Numbered from the stretch's first letter, positions 10,735-22,209 are shown. The stretch: DNA of 64,000 nucleotides from Agapanthus africanus (GCA_030015575.1 JASDDO010000014.1:167743911-167807910); one strand, 5' to 3'. Numbers and translations are program-made. The notes: generated by a model from the letters alone, not told the origin.

Positions 10735-11890
10735 ATAGCCATGTTATGATTGGTCGGCGCTGGCTGATGAGGGCTCTATATCCTTAGCGTAGGTGGGTTG
10801 GAGCTACCCTCTAAGGACTTACCGTGCAGGAAAGCTACTCGATGGCCTCGTGAGGAGGGCTTCGATCCTTAGTATAGGTGGGAAGGATGTGCCCGCTAAG
10901 GATTGACCGAGCAGGGAAGCTGCTCAGTGGCCTTGTGATGAGGGCTTTCGGTCCTTGGTGTGGATGGGTAGGAGCTACCCTCCAGGGATTGACCGAGCAG
11001 GGAAGCTGCTCGGTGGCCTCGTAAGGAGGGCTTTCGATCCTTGGCGTGGATGGGTAGGAGCTACCCGCCAGGGATTGACCGAGCAGGGAAACTGCTCGGT
11101 GGCCTCGTGAGGAGGGCTTCGGTCCTTAGCGTAGGTAGGCAGGAAGTGTCCTCTAAGGACTGACCGAGCAGGGAAGTTGCTCGGTGGCCTCGTGAAGAGG
11201 GCTTCGATCCTTAACGTAGGTGGGCAGGATGTGCCCGTTAAGGATTAACCGAGCAGGGAAGCTGCTCGGTGGTCTCGTGAGGAGGGCTTTGATCCTTAAC
11301 ATAGGTGGGCAGGATGTGCCGTCTAAGGATTGACCGAGCAGGGAAGCTTCTCGGTGGCCTTGTGATGAGGGCTTTCGATCCTTAGCGTGGATGGGTAGGA
11401 GATACCCGCCAGGGATTGACCGAGCAGGGAAGCTGCTCGGTAACCTCGTGAGGAGGGCTTTCGATCCTTGGCGTGGATGGGTAGGAGCTACCCACCAGGG
11501 ATTGACCGAGCATGGAAGCTGCTCAGTGGCCTCGTGAGGAAAGCTTCGATCCTTAGTGTAGGTGGGCAGGATGTGCCCTCTAAGGATTGGCCGAGCAGGG
11601 AAGCTGCTCGGTGGCCTCTTGAGGAGGGCTTTCGATCCTTGGCGTGGATGGGTAGGAGCTACCTTCCAGGGATTGATCGAGCAGGGAAACTGCTCGGTGG
11701 CCTCATGAGGAGGGCTTCGATCCTTAGCGTAAGTGGGCAGAATGTGCCCGCTAAGAATTGACCGAGCAGAGAAGCTACTCGGTGGCCTCGTGAAGAGGTC
11801 TTCGATCCTTAGCGTAGGTGGGCAGGATGTGCCCGCTAAGGATTGACCGAGCAGGGAAGCTGCTCGGTGGCCTCGTGAGGAGGGCTTCTT
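10735..11890. repeat. ~85-bp tandem array of double-hairpin units, about 13 copies
   Basis: The phrase GACCGAGCAG or a close variant recurs near 10905, 10991, 11077, 11162, 11247, 11332, 11418, 11504, 11589, 11675, 11760 and 11845, a period of 85-86 bp. Each unit has a hairpin CCGAGCAG-GGAAG-CTGCTCGG and a second one with arms such as ATCCTTAGCG and CGCTAAGGAT. Two unit types exist. One has an inner stem GGGCA/TGCCC, the other GGGTAG/CTACCC. The array lies in the 3' region of E beside the antisense gene. A 254-codon minus-strand frame across it is a by-product of the repetition. Confidence 0.9.
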
Positions 11891-12158
11891 AGACTTCTTC
11901 TTGCCTTCACAGGACATCGTTCAATCTCCCTTGACTTGTAAGAAAAAAATCTGGAAGAGAGACCGTCGTGGACGATACGTGGCTGAAACGCACAGGCGAG
12001 GCGAGGCGCTCCAAGATCCACGTCGTTCCGACTTCCGTTGACCGCGTAGGGGCTCATGAGGTACGGCATGGTCGCCACGCGGCAGCCCTGTATTTGGAAA
12101 TATGAAAATACCCCGCGATTCGTGCGCAAAATTCATCCTTTGGGGATTCTGTTAAGGC

Positions 12159-12167
12159 TATAAATAG
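12159..12167 (+). promoter_or_regulatory. Probable TATA box of the antisense gene in E
   Basis: TATAAATAG lies 41 bases before the ATG at 12208, on the strand opposite to E gag-pol. The spacing leaves room for a short 5' leader. Confidence 0.55.
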
Positions 12168-12207
12168 TGAAGGTACGTTGGTTTCTTTCAGCGTTGCATT
12201 TCTGAAA

Positions 12208-12729
12208 ATGGCCGGGCTCATCTACTCCATCGGAGAGATCATCTCCCGCGATGATGTGTACCTCTATGATTAGAAGTGCACGAAGGAGACGTACCGAATG
12301 ATGGTCGAACGCGTAGAGGGCCACTTCGGCCGCCTACTTCCTCGGCGGTCGCCTTTCCTGCAATTGCTTATATACACCATTTGGAGGATGTCCCCGGGTT
12401 TGTTCAACGCCTTGTCTCCACAGCTGCAGGATGAAGCGCTCGATAAGCTGCAGGACGAGGCGCTCGATAAGCTGCACACGCTCTACGTCCGCGGTCTCAT
12501 CTCGAAGAACAGACATGATCGATCGGCGGCCCTTCTTTTGGAGTGTTTTCAAAAGAGGTGGATCGCGGACTCTTTCCCGGCGGGCGGGAGTTCCAGTGCT
12601 TCCGTGGACTCTTGGGTACGTAGGCAGCATCAGAGGGAGCGGACTGAAGAGGCTAGGGCTCGGCTGGCGAAGATCAACTCGGAGTACCATCAGCAGTGCT
12701 TTCTCGACCCCCTACCCCCTCTGTTGTAA
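12208..12729 (+). pseudogene. Antisense ORF of element E, function unknown
   Basis: The frame starts at ATG 12208 (MAGLIYSIGEII), is interrupted by TAG at 12271-12273, and continues in the same frame to TAA at 12727-12729, about 173 codons in all. A second in-frame ATG (12298) could start a 143-residue product. The protein is mixed alpha-helical with a charged C-terminal helix (QRERTEEARARLAKI). An 8-residue duplication, LQDEALDK twice, is encoded near 12424-12470. It resembles none of the enzymes of the element and is unrelated to the PMD gene of C. A TATA box precedes it and AATAAA follows. Extra antisense ORFs between pol and the 3' LTR are known in Tat-lineage elements. Confidence 0.6.
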
Positions 12730-12776
12730 TTTTAATTTTTTGTGTAAGGCTGAGGAGCCCATAATACCTCTCAATG

Positions 12777-12782
12777 AATAAA
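12777..12782 (+). terminator. Polyadenylation signal of the antisense gene in E
   Basis: AATAAA lies about 50 bases after the stop codon, in the context CAATGAATAAAATTC, on the same strand as the antisense ORF. Confidence 0.55.
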
Positions 12783-12820
12783 ATTCTTCTTTTTCGATGT
12801 GTTTTGTCTTCTCTTATCCC

Positions 12821-15475
12821 TTAGCATTTTGCATTTTCTCTCAGCCCCACGGTGGGCCCGGCCTCGTATTCTGCGGCGTTGTTCGACACTCTGAACCCGA
12901 GCTTCAAAGAGTACCCCATTTCTGCCTCGTTCGGGCCTTGAATGATAAGGCCGGCACCGCTCCCCTCCTCGATAGAGGATCTATCGACGTAGAGGACCCA
13001 GTCGGGGACGGAGTCGGGCAATTCCTCGACCGAGGGTCGAGACCCGGGGACGGGCGCCGACGCTGCTTCCTTGTTGGGGATAGTACACTCGACAACAAAG
13101 TCTGCCAGGACTTGCGCTTTAATAGCTTTCCTGGGGCGGTATTTGATGTCGAACTGGGATAACTCCCACCTTCATTTCTCCAGACGACCAGACGATTCAG
13201 GGGAGGAGAGAATAGCCCTTATGGGCCGCTCGGTGAGCACGAGGATGGTGTGCTCCTGGAAGTAGTGCCGTAGCTTCATTGAGGCGATAATAAGCGCTAA
13301 GACAATCTTTTCTATGACCGGGTACCTCGTTTCCGCTTTCTTAAAGACATGGCTCATGTAGTAGACCGGCTTCTGCACTCCTTCGAATTCTCGGACGATC
13401 ACCGAGCCAGCAGCATGATCGGATACCGCAAGGTACAGTAAAAGCTCGTCACCTTCGATTGGCCGGGGTGAGCAGTGGGGGAGTTGCCAGGTGCGCTTTA
13501 ATTTGCTCGAAAGTGTTTTGACACTCTTCCGACCATTCGAACCTTAGGATCTTTCTCAGGGTTTTGAAGAATGGGAGGCACTTTTCTTCAGACCTCGACA
13601 TGAAGCGACTAAGGGCGGCCACTCTCCCCGTGAGTCACATGATCTCCACGTTGCTTTCCGACGTGGCCATGTTGAGAATGGCGCTGATCTTCTCCGGGTT
13701 AGTTTCGATTCCACGGTGGGTAACCATGAACCCGAGGAATTTCCCGCTAGTGACTCCAAACGCGCACTTGGCCAGATTCAGCTTCATTTTGTACTTGCAG
13801 AGGATGTAGAATGTCTCACCGAGATCTTTGGTGTGCTCATCTGATAAGGTTGATTTCACGAGCATGTCGTCGACGTAAACCTCCATGTTCTTCCCGGTCT
13901 GTGGTTTGAACATTTTGTTAACTAGGCACTGGTACGTAGCCACGGTGATTTTGAGGCCGAATGGCATCACTCTGTAGCAATATACCCCCTGGTCCGTGGT
14001 GAACGCGGTTAGTTCTTCATCTGCCATGTTCATATGGTTCTGGTTGTAGCCGGAGAAAGTGTCCATGAAACTGAGCAATTCGTGGCCTACCGAGCTGTCA
14101 ACAAGCTGGTCAATCCGAGGGAGGGGATTGTTGTCTTTCGGGCAGGTCTCATTCAAATCTGTGAAGTCGACGCACATGCGCCACTTCCCGCTCGCCTTTT
14201 TAACCATGTCCACATTCATGAGCCATTCCGAGTATGCCATATTTCGAATGAATTTGGCTGCAATCAACCTATCGACCTCGTCCTCGATTGCCTTTTATTT
14301 GATCGGAGCGAAACTTTGCTTCTTTTGTCTGACGGGTCGGGTTGTCGGGTCAACCCCGAGCTTGTGTGATATTACCTTGGGGTCGATCCTGGGCATGTCA
14401 GCAGGCTCCCAGGCGAAAACGTTCGAGTTTCCTCGGAGAAAGTGGATCAAGTCTTCGCGCCGGGCACCCGTCAAGAGGAAGCCGATCTGGATAGTTCGTT
14501 CCTTGTTCCCCTCGACGAGGGGGACCTCTGTTAGCGCTTCTACCGTGCCCCTCAGATCTCCTTCTGTTTGTCACAAGTATCTAAGGACTCCTAGAAATCA
14601 TTTGCGCTTCCGAGATCGTCGCTTTGCTCTTCAGCGGTGGATGTCGCCGTGAAAGAAATCTTGGCGATTTGCTGGTTCCCGTATGCCCGGCCTATCTCAC
14701 TTTGATCCAACGGAAACTTAATTGCGAGGTGGTAGGTTGAGATCTGAGCCCGAAGAGAGTTTAGCGTCGGGCGTCCCAAGAGGATGTTGTAGGACGAGGG
14801 GACCCTGGCGACGATGAATTCCACCAGTACGGTCTTCGTACGGACCACTTCCCCAATGTTAAGGAGGAGGGTAACCACTCCCTCGAGCGGGATGGAGTGG
14901 TTAGTAAACCCCGACAGGATGTGGGCGGTTGGTCGTAGGTCGGACGGGCCAAGCCCCATACGCTGGAAGCAGTCATAGAAAAGGATATCTGCCGAGCTTC
15001 CTGAGTCGACCAATATCCTTTGAACCTCGTAGCGGTGGACCCGTTCCGTAATCATGAGGGGGTCGCTGTGAGGTAAGGATATACCGTGGAGGTCTTCATC
15101 AGTGAAAGTGATAGGCTCGACGGTTTTTCGTTTTTTCCAAGGATGGTCGCTTGTTCCTTCGACGGGTAGGAGGCGACGCATCTCTTCGGATCCATGTGCG
15201 CACCCCGAAGAAACGACCATGATCTGGCCGATCGTTAATTCGCCGGGAGGGGGATGGTTGTCGTGCTCCTTGTCTGCCTGTCGTTTTTCCCGCAGGTATT
15301 TCACCAGGTGGCCCGAGCGGATCAACTCCTCGATATAGTCGCAGAGTTGTTTACAGTTCTCGGTCAAGTGTCCCTGCAACCTATGGAAGGTGCAGTACGG
15401 GCCCCGGGTTCGTTTAGCCGCTCTATTGGTGACCGGAGGGAGCTTGAAGAATCGCTCGCCCTTCGCCTCCTCCAA
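12821..15475 (-). pseudogene. pol: Protease, reverse transcriptase and RNase H of element E, broken
   Basis: Order on the minus strand: CX2HX4HX4C zinc-finger-like motif near 15395-15345 (CTFHRLQGHLTENC), aspartic protease near 15030-14760 with active-site DSGSS and the later LLGRP motif, RT near 14267-13635 with FMDTFSGYNQ and the catalytic YVDD, then RNase H (13402-13172). A second RNase H starts near 13010 with YVDRSS and EAEYEA-like residues and is cut short at about 12821. No integrase follows. The frame is broken at several points, for example between 14591 and 14267 and after 13635. The second RNase H and the CHHC finger place it in the Tat lineage. It is certainly inactive. Confidence 0.85.
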
Positions 15476-15477
15476 TA

Positions 15478-16819
15478 GCTCAGTTTAAGAGATGTTGAGT
15501 GGAGTATACTCCTAGAACTTCGGGGAGTATGGCTTTGGACGGTTGACCTTCTTCTTCTCTTCTCTGCCCCTCTTCTTTTGGTCGGCCTGATTGCTCCGGG
15601 GTAGGTTTGCTTTTATCTCAGACTCGAGTTGGATTTCTCGCTCGGTCCAAGCTTTTACCTCGGCCATGGTCTTAGGTTGTGCCAATGCAAAGGAGCGGAG
15701 CCACTCCTTGTGCCTAAGACCCGACCTCAGAACGGTGATGACAGTTTCGTCCCGGTGCTCGGGAACTTCGAGAAGAGCGTTGAAAAAGCGAGTGACGTAT
15801 CCTTTAAAGGATTTCTTGTCCCCGCTCTTTATGGTGAAGAGGTAATCGACAGTCCTCTTCTGTCGTCTGTTCCCGAAGAAATGTCTGAGGAACTAGGCGG
15901 CCAGCTCATCAAAGGTAGAGATGGAGCGTAGCGTAAGTCTTCGGAACCAGTCTCGTCCAGCCCGGATGAGGGTTGCGGGAAATGCTCAGCATTAGGCGGC
16001 GTCTGAGTTATCCTTGAAGCTCATGCCCGCCGTGAATGCGTCCAGGTGGTCCTTCGGGTCAAATTTCCCATCAAAGAGGGCCACCTTGGGAGGTTTGTTT
16101 CTGGATGAGACGTATATGGCGAGTAGCTCTTCGGTGAAGGGCTTTGTAAGCTAGTCGGCGACATACCTGGCCGCCTCGCTTGACGGGTGACCCTCCCGAT
16201 GTATACCCTCAATTTTCTTTTCGAGAGCGTCGAGACGGTTTTGGTACCCCGAGGATTCAACGTGGTCGGAGTAGTGGCTATGCCCACTTATAGCCTGCGC
16301 CCGGCTGCGACTCCGGTTCCGTTCTATCAAATTCTTCAGGTCCCCCAGGGAGGTCCTTCTTGAGTCTTCACGGCGAGTGTCGTTCGTGTGGTCCCGTCTA
16401 GGGAGGGGGTATCGGTCATGCCTGGGTGCAGGCAAACTTACCGATACCTCCGGGAGGGACGGGGACGCGACAGGCCTCAGGGCAATGGGCTCTTTCCGAG
16501 ACCGCGGTGTGGGGCCATGTGGCGCCCAGCAGGTCATAGAATCGGTCGTCGCGAGGGATCTGTGGTCGCCGGAGTGAGAAAGACGTTGTTCGGTGGTGCA
16601 AGTGTGGGCGGCGTCATCTCCCCTTCTGCGGAGGTCGTGATCCCCGGGCGGGGGAACGGCGATCTGGGGGGCTGGGCCCGCCGTTTGGATGCTGACAAGG
16701 GCATCCACTATGGACGCAAGCCTATCGTGCCGAGAGGGCGTGGATGGCATTCGGTGGAGGAGTAGATCCGTCCGCGCCTCTATTATGGGGAGGGCGGCGG
16801 CTTGTGCTGGGATCGCCAT
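15478..16819 (-). pseudogene. gag: gag of element E, broken
   Basis: The chosen start is the ATG at 16819, shortly after the primer-binding site on this strand. The N-terminal part (16819-16151) is rich in Arg, Ser and Pro and ends in a coiled-coil-like segment (LDALEKKIEGI). The gag core follows, with recognisable FDGKFDPKDHLDAF, WFRRLTLRSISTFDEL and FFGNRRQKRT in successive pieces. In-frame stops interrupt the core near 15970, 15895 and 15520. The protein would form the particle and bind the genomic RNA. It is too diverged from A, B and C to be the same family. Confidence 0.75.
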
Positions 16820-16885
16820 GGTCTTCGCTCTCCATGTAGTCGAGAGCGGAAGATCAACTTTTGAGGGGTGGAAGAAATTTTCGAA

Positions 16886-16904
16886 GTTCCCACAGACGGC
16901 GCCA
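16886..16904 (-). other. Primer-binding site of E
   Basis: The minus strand reads TGGCGCCGTCTGTGGGAAC, two bases after the LTR end. This sequence is the usual type in Tat-lineage elements such as Grande and RIRE2. Confidence 0.75.
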
Positions 16905-16906
16905 AC

Positions 16907-17690
16907 TGATGGAGGCTTGGATCTCCTTCAGATGTTGTCCTCCGTCGATCTGTCGCGAGCGTTGGTGAACGGCTGAGATTGGTGTTGAGGGATGCCTCCT
17001 TGAGCATGTGGATCTCAGTGGGCTTGTTGTGAGGTGGAGCCGAGCTATCTGCAAAAGAAGTCTCGGGATGGTTGTACCACCGTGGACCCTCCGACAATCA
17101 AGTTAGCCTAGAAATTTGGGCAGAGTAGCGGCTTATTGGAATAAAATTGAGTTACTTGAGTCGTCTGAGAGAGAGGTTTTTATATTGGTCGCTTGAAGCG
17201 AGCTGGCGTGAGATCTTCGCCGTGGGTTACGCCACTGGCGTTATGCCTGCGTGATTGAAAGGATCCCCCCATTAATGACGAGATACGCTCGTTAATGGGG
17301 GATACAGCAGCGTGGAACGCGGGATGTTGGGTGGCGGATATCTCGCTTCTGGAGAGATACGCGGAGCCGTGGCGGAGGCGCTTGGGCTCTGCGTCCTTGG
17401 TTGCTCGGTAGAACCGGGAAAGCTTAGCTCGGCGGGAGGCTCGGAGAAGAGCGGGAGGCCGAGGAAGCTCAGTTCCATGATAGCTCGGAGGCGAGCATGG
17501 ACAGTCGAGGAAGCTCAGCGTGTAGGAAGGCTCGGAGGCGATCCAATGGTTATTTACATGGCGAGCATGGGAGTGTTCATGGATCCAACGGAGGTCGGGT
17601 CATGCCTCGAGATGATAGCCAGGGGGACGCCTTCAATGTGTGGTGCTTGCCCTGTTCCCGTGAACCCCGGGACACGTCAGCTACTGTTCA
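16907..17690 (-). repeat. 5' LTR of E (784 bp)
   Basis: It starts TGATGGAGGC at 16907 on the plus strand and ends GCTACTGTTCA at 17690, giving TG...CA on both strands. The inner edge is fixed by the primer-binding site. The outer edge is inferred from the TG/CA rule and the change to AT-rich D sequence; the following TATCA would be the target duplication but its partner is not visible. It contains GAGGAAGCTCAG twice near 17461-17517. No gene is seen. Confidence 0.65.
17177..17186 (-). promoter_or_regulatory. Probable TATA box of the E LTR
   Basis: The minus strand reads CCAATATAAAAACC, in the inner half of the LTR and directed toward gag. Confidence 0.45.
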
Positions 17691-18273
17691 TATCATAATT
17701 TTGTATTATTATATTCCACATTCTTAATCATATTGCAAATAAATAGGTGCTTTTGATCCATGTCTGCTAAATAGTTGCAGGTTAAAGGTTCTCGGAACAA
17801 TACAGGGAAAATGGTGAAAAAACACTACAAAAGTGAGACTACGACCAACAAATAGATGAATCTACAAGATGCCGCCTACAGTTAAGGAACAAATGAAGAT
17901 CAATGAACAGTTCAATTTCACAAAACACGAAGACAGCACAAGATTCAAGACTTCAACACGAAGCGAACGGTAAAAGTCCACAACATTTCTGCACTGTGCA
18001 AATCTGGAAGAAACTAGAAAAGATTCTGAAGAACCAAGTGAAGAAAACAGAAGCAAATAGCAACATGAAGTAACCCAGAGAAATAGAGACAGAGACCCCA
18101 TCATATGGCCATGGATCCGCAGCCAAACATGGCTTATGGCCGCGGTTCCGCGGCCGTGCTGAGCACGTGTCGGTGCATTTTGTCAGTGGGTGTCGGTGCG
18201 TTGACCAGGCTTCTCAGGGTAGTTTTGTAACTTTAGATATGGATCAGATGTAAACCCTAGGTTTTCTATTATT

Positions 18274-18282
18274 TATAAATAG
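18274..18282 (+). promoter_or_regulatory. Probable TATA box of the D LTR
   Basis: TATAAATAG, in the same strand as D gag-pol, about 90 bases before the polyadenylation signal. This defines a likely U3-R boundary near 18305. Confidence 0.6.
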
Positions 18283-18368
18283 GAAGCCTAATGCTCTTTT
18301 TGGAGCATACCTCTTTTTATTTCTCTAGTTTAAATTTTCAATTCCTTGTAATCGTCAAAGAGTGCATC

Positions 18369-18374
18369 AATAAA
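18369..18374 (+). terminator. Polyadenylation signal in the D LTR
   Basis: AATAAA in the context CATCAATAAAGTAAG, downstream of the TATA box as expected for the R region. Confidence 0.55.
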
Positions 18375-19110
18375 GTAAGTTGTTTCTTTTTATCTCGTGT
18401 TCTTATCTGCAATTTTTATTTCTTTGTAATTTTTTTTATCCGCCGTAGTTATTTTCCGCACTTTAAATAGATTAATGAAAACCATAAAAATGAATTCCTT
18501 TATTAATTCCCTAATGAGTGAGTAGTTCCTCACTTGTTAGGGTTAGGTTTGGGAAAGGTTTGAGAGATGAAAATCTCTCACCCCTTTCTTTCCCGTTCAA
18601 TATTTTAAAATAGGAATCTATGCAAACCAAACACACACCGCTCACTACGACACCCTATCCCACGAGGTAGCGGTGATACCCTAGTTAAAGACCGGTTGTG
18701 ATTGTTTTCCATAGAAGTTGGGGATAAGAGTTAAGAAATGACGGACAAGGACCAAAGGGAAGAAACTTAGTTTCTTCCCGATCGTGCTAATCCCCTTTGT
18801 TAACTATTACCTTAACACCAAAAAGTTCTTAATTAGGGCATAGAAAGCAGTGAGAAATATCGACTTTCCAAACTAACCTAATCCAAACCCTAGCAAGGTT
18901 TTAATCCTAATCAAACTCAACTTCAGTTTTTATTGAAAATCAAAACCTACCACAAATAGGAATTGACTCGTTAGAACAACTAGAAAATACACGTAATCCC
19001 TGTGGACCGACCCGTACTCAACCGGCTACCTACCAAGCGACACCGTTCTTGATTGCGGTTAATTCTTTGATTTCAAAAACGCATAAGCATAAAAAATGCG
19101 ATCAATCAAA

Positions 19111-19128
19111 TGGCGCCATTGCCGTGGA
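19111..19128 (+). other. Primer-binding site of D
   Basis: TGGCGCCATTGCCGTGGA starts two bases after the LTR. It is close to the Athila primer-binding sequence that pairs with tRNA-Asp. Confidence 0.75.
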
Positions 19129-20281
19129 TGGCATAGTTATTTTCTTTTTGTAATTTCGGGTTAATTAAAAAATTGAAAAATCATAAAAACTGAAAAATAT
19201 AAAAACAAAAAAATATAAAAAATTTATTATCTTGTTATTTTTTGAAGGGTTTTTGTTTGAATTGTGCAGGATCGGAAAGACGAACAGATTCAGATCTGGA
19301 AAAATCCAGTAAGCAAAACTGCAAACAGCAGATCTGAACAAACAGAGAAGAACCACAACTGACAACAGAAGAAGTTTGGAGGCCTGAGTCAACCATTCAA
19401 CCGCGGAACCGCGGTCATAGGAAGCAATTGGCGGTGGAAACGCGGCTCCTTGCTGATGTCAACACGTGGAAACTTCTCTGTAAGCACTCTTTTCCTCTCT
19501 TCTGCCCTCTGTAGTCCTCTGAAAATTTTTCCTGCAGGGTTCTTTGCGCAAAAATTTCTCCCCCGTCTCCAATAACTCAATCTTGTGCAGGATTCTTTGC
19601 GCCGCAATAAAAGAAAAAAAAATTGGCAAGTGTTTTGAATTTTTGTGTGTTTACCGCTTTGCATTTTTAAAACGGACTTTTAAGGGGCTATAACACCAAT
19701 CCAGATTGGGTGGGGATTTCATTATCCTTTCTAGGACCCCAAAAATCACAAAAAGCATTCGCATCAACTTTCGAGTTAATTAAAAAATATTAGACTCGGC
19801 TTATAAGGACTGTCGTGCTCATTAGGACAAAGGAATAGTTGTATGCATCGGTCGTTTATCTAAACCAGACTTTGTGGTGCCTAGGCTAGACAAGTGGAAA
19901 AGTTAATTTTAAAAGGCCCTTCTCACGGTGATTCGTGAGCGGATCCCTCCTTTCTTTACTTGTGCTTACCTGGCTACAATTAGCGGTGAAGAGACGATTT
20001 AAGGATCTCACAACTTGCCCTTTAGAACAGTTATGAGCAGTCTAGTTGATTTAGGAGACCCTAGCTCTAGGCTTGATTGTGCATATTGTGATTGCTTGAA
20101 CATGTGTCTAAGCTCCATATAAAAATCTTTTGCAAAAACTCCTTATAAAAAAACACAAAACAAAAAAAAACTTGCCATTTTTGTCGCCAGAAATCCATTG
20201 CACCCCACTTTCTCTTATTGACGTTTTCTTACCCCCTACCTTCTGTTTTTACTTTTTAACTACACTACACCTCTTTAGTGT
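19129..20281 (+). other. Leader of D between primer-binding site and gag, no gene seen
   Basis: AT-rich sequence with several short random frames. It contains the palindrome ACCGCGG-AA-CCGCGGT-like segment at 19399-19413, which mirrors CCGCGGTTCCGCGG in the LTR. Long leaders before gag are normal in Athila elements. Confidence 0.6.
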
Positions 20282-22002
20282 ATGTCCAGTTGGACTAGGG
20301 ACACTAGCGCCCGTTTAGTCCGTGTCTCGTTAGTGCCGACTGACGACGCTTTCGACTCCGAAGTCGAAATTCCCTCCACTTCTATACCTTCATATTCATA
20401 TTCATCATCTTCTAAGGAGATGTCAGGATTCAATCCTAACAACCCCTTACCTGTGGGACTGATTCCACCTCCACTAGATGCGAATAACCCACCACACCCT
20501 CCTGTCGAAGCACACCAACGAATCGCGCTCCAGGATCTTTTCTATCCCATCCGCACCGCACTTCCCACTTGTCTTTCACTTCCACCGGCTAATGGGGATA
20601 ACTTTGAAATTAAACCCCACTTCATCAATATGTTGCCCAAATTTCACGGGCTGGAATCCGAAGATCCTACATCTTCATTAATAAATTCCAGAATGCTTGC
20701 GCGATGATGAAGACCACACAACTTTCTGATGATGCTATAAGGCTACGTGTTATTCCATTCACTTTATGTGACCTAGCTGAAAAATGGTTATATAGCACAG
20801 CATCACACTCCATAAAAAATTGGGAAGAGTTTGTTAAGGCTTTTCTAAAAAAGTTTTACCCACACCACAAGACCGCGAGAATTCGCAACGAAATTATTCA
20901 ATTTTCCCAGCTTCCTTCCGAACCATTTTGGAAGTGTTTCGAAAGATTTAAGGACCTTCTTGTTCAGTGCCCTCACCACGGTATCAAGAATTGGCAACTT
21001 TGCCAAACTTTATACGAATGACTGAACCCAGCAACTAAGCAGTTGTTGGAAACCATTTGTCAAGGTCACTTTCTTACAAAATCAAGCGAGGAAGCTTGGC
21101 AATTTCTCGACGATCTTGCTGAATAAACACTTCAGTGGGAAAGCACTAAGACCACCTTATCTACTTCATCAGGTCAATCTAAGGCAGGCATACATCAACT
21201 TGATATGTCGATTGCAATGAAGGCCGAAATGGCTGCACTCACAAAAAAACTAGAAGCAATTGAGAGCAAATTCTCATCACCTTCTCTTGCCCCTACTTTA
21301 CCCCCACGCACTGTTTGCGCTTGTTGTTCGGATCCGTCCTATCTAACCGAAGAGTGTCCTTACAACCCACCTGTTCAAGGACAAGATCAAGTCAATACTG
21401 CCTTTCAGCAAAGACAAAGAAATGATCCATACTCTTCAACTTACAATCCTGGTTGGAGGAGCCACCCAAATTTTGCTTGGAATCAAAATCAACAACAATT
21501 CCAAGGCAGCAACAACTTTCAAAGGCCTCCTCCACAACAACAAGCCCCTCAACAAACTCAATATCAGCAACCTTTCCAACCCCAACCTTATCCAAACCAA
21601 ATGAACAATTTTGTACCCAACAACTCTTATCCTCAAAACAATTTTGTTCAGCCGAATAACGATAAGATTTCCTCACTAGAACGAAGTCTGGATGCGTTTT
21701 TAAAACAATCAACACAATCCTCAGCAAGCATCCAGTTTTCCATTCAGTCTTTGGTGCAACACAGTGCTTCACATGATCAGAGCATCAAATCAATTGAAGC
21801 CCAAATTGCACAACTGAATGCTGCGTTAAGCGAGCGAGAAAAGGAAAAGCTTCCGTCTCAACCATTGCCAAATCCCGGTCACACACAAAATACATATGTT
21901 GCTCATGAACAACAAAATCATAATGTGAGTGCCGTGACTACATTGAGATATGGAAAGGTATTGCACAACAACGTTGGTAATAATGATGACACCCCGGCCG
22001 CC
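20282..22002 (+). pseudogene. gag: gag of element D (Athila type), broken and then interrupted by B
   Basis: The frame opens at ATG 20282 and shifts by one near 20690-20704 at the phrase for EDP(T/Y). It then continues through the gag core (WLYSTASHSIKNWEEF, FLKKFYP), with in-frame stops at 21019-21021 (TGA, probably from CGA) and 21124-21126. A zinc-knuckle-like motif near 21315 reads CX2CX4YX4C, with Tyr in place of the usual His. A Gln/Pro/Asn-rich region follows (21370-21660). The frame meets the B insertion at 22002. The protein would be the particle protein of D; this copy is dead. Confidence 0.8.
21998..22002. other. Left target-site duplication of B (CCGCC)
   Basis: CCGCC precedes the 5' LTR of B and is repeated directly after its 3' LTR at 60726-60730. 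Five-base duplications are standard for Ty3/gypsy integrases. Confidence 0.9.
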
Positions 22003-22209
22003 TGTTCCCGCCAAAAATTTTTGCGCAAAAGAACCCAAGGTATCAAATGGCGGCGATACGCCTAAGAAAATGGGAACCAGTATCTTCCGGGCTGTTTTTT
22101 GATAAACTCCCAAATGAGAAACAGATAAATTCTGATGGTATCGAAAGCGTCTCGAAAAACCCTTCGATTTGATATATTATGGGCTTCATAATTCATTCGG
22201 GATCAAAAG

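Larger units (their letters stand above)
10448..17690 (-). mobile_element. Element E: degraded Tat-lineage retrotransposon without integrase
   Basis: Read on the minus strand: 5' LTR 17690-16907, primer-binding site 16904-16886, gag (about 16819-15478), protease/RT/RNase H (15475-12821), then directly a small antisense gene (12208-12729, plus strand) and an ~85-bp tandem array (about 10735-11890). No integrase is found; the pol frame ends inside the second RNase H. The 3' LTR is not visible. The left boundary is set at the end of the Tekay-like LTR, and 10448-10735 cannot be assigned with confidence. E lies directly left of the D LTR, so it probably inserted into that LTR. Confidence 0.75.
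17691..19108 (+). repeat. 5' LTR of D, left end cut off by element E
   Basis: The right end is fixed two bases before the primer-binding site, ending GCGATCAATCA. A TATA box (18274-18282) and a polyadenylation signal (18369-18374) lie inside in the expected order. No TG start is visible, so the first part of the LTR probably lies beyond the other side of E. The short palindrome CCGCGG-TT-CCGCGG is at 18152-18165. No gene is seen. Confidence 0.65.

Noticed and set aside
11153-11917. 254-codon minus-strand ORF
   Set aside because: It lies fully within the 85-bp tandem array, the peptide is a repeat of the unit, and reading frame openness comes from the repetition. No start context or homologue is recognisable.
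13556-13759. Frames antisense or shifted to the E reverse transcriptase
   Set aside because: They are shadows of the RT coding sequence without independent protein features.
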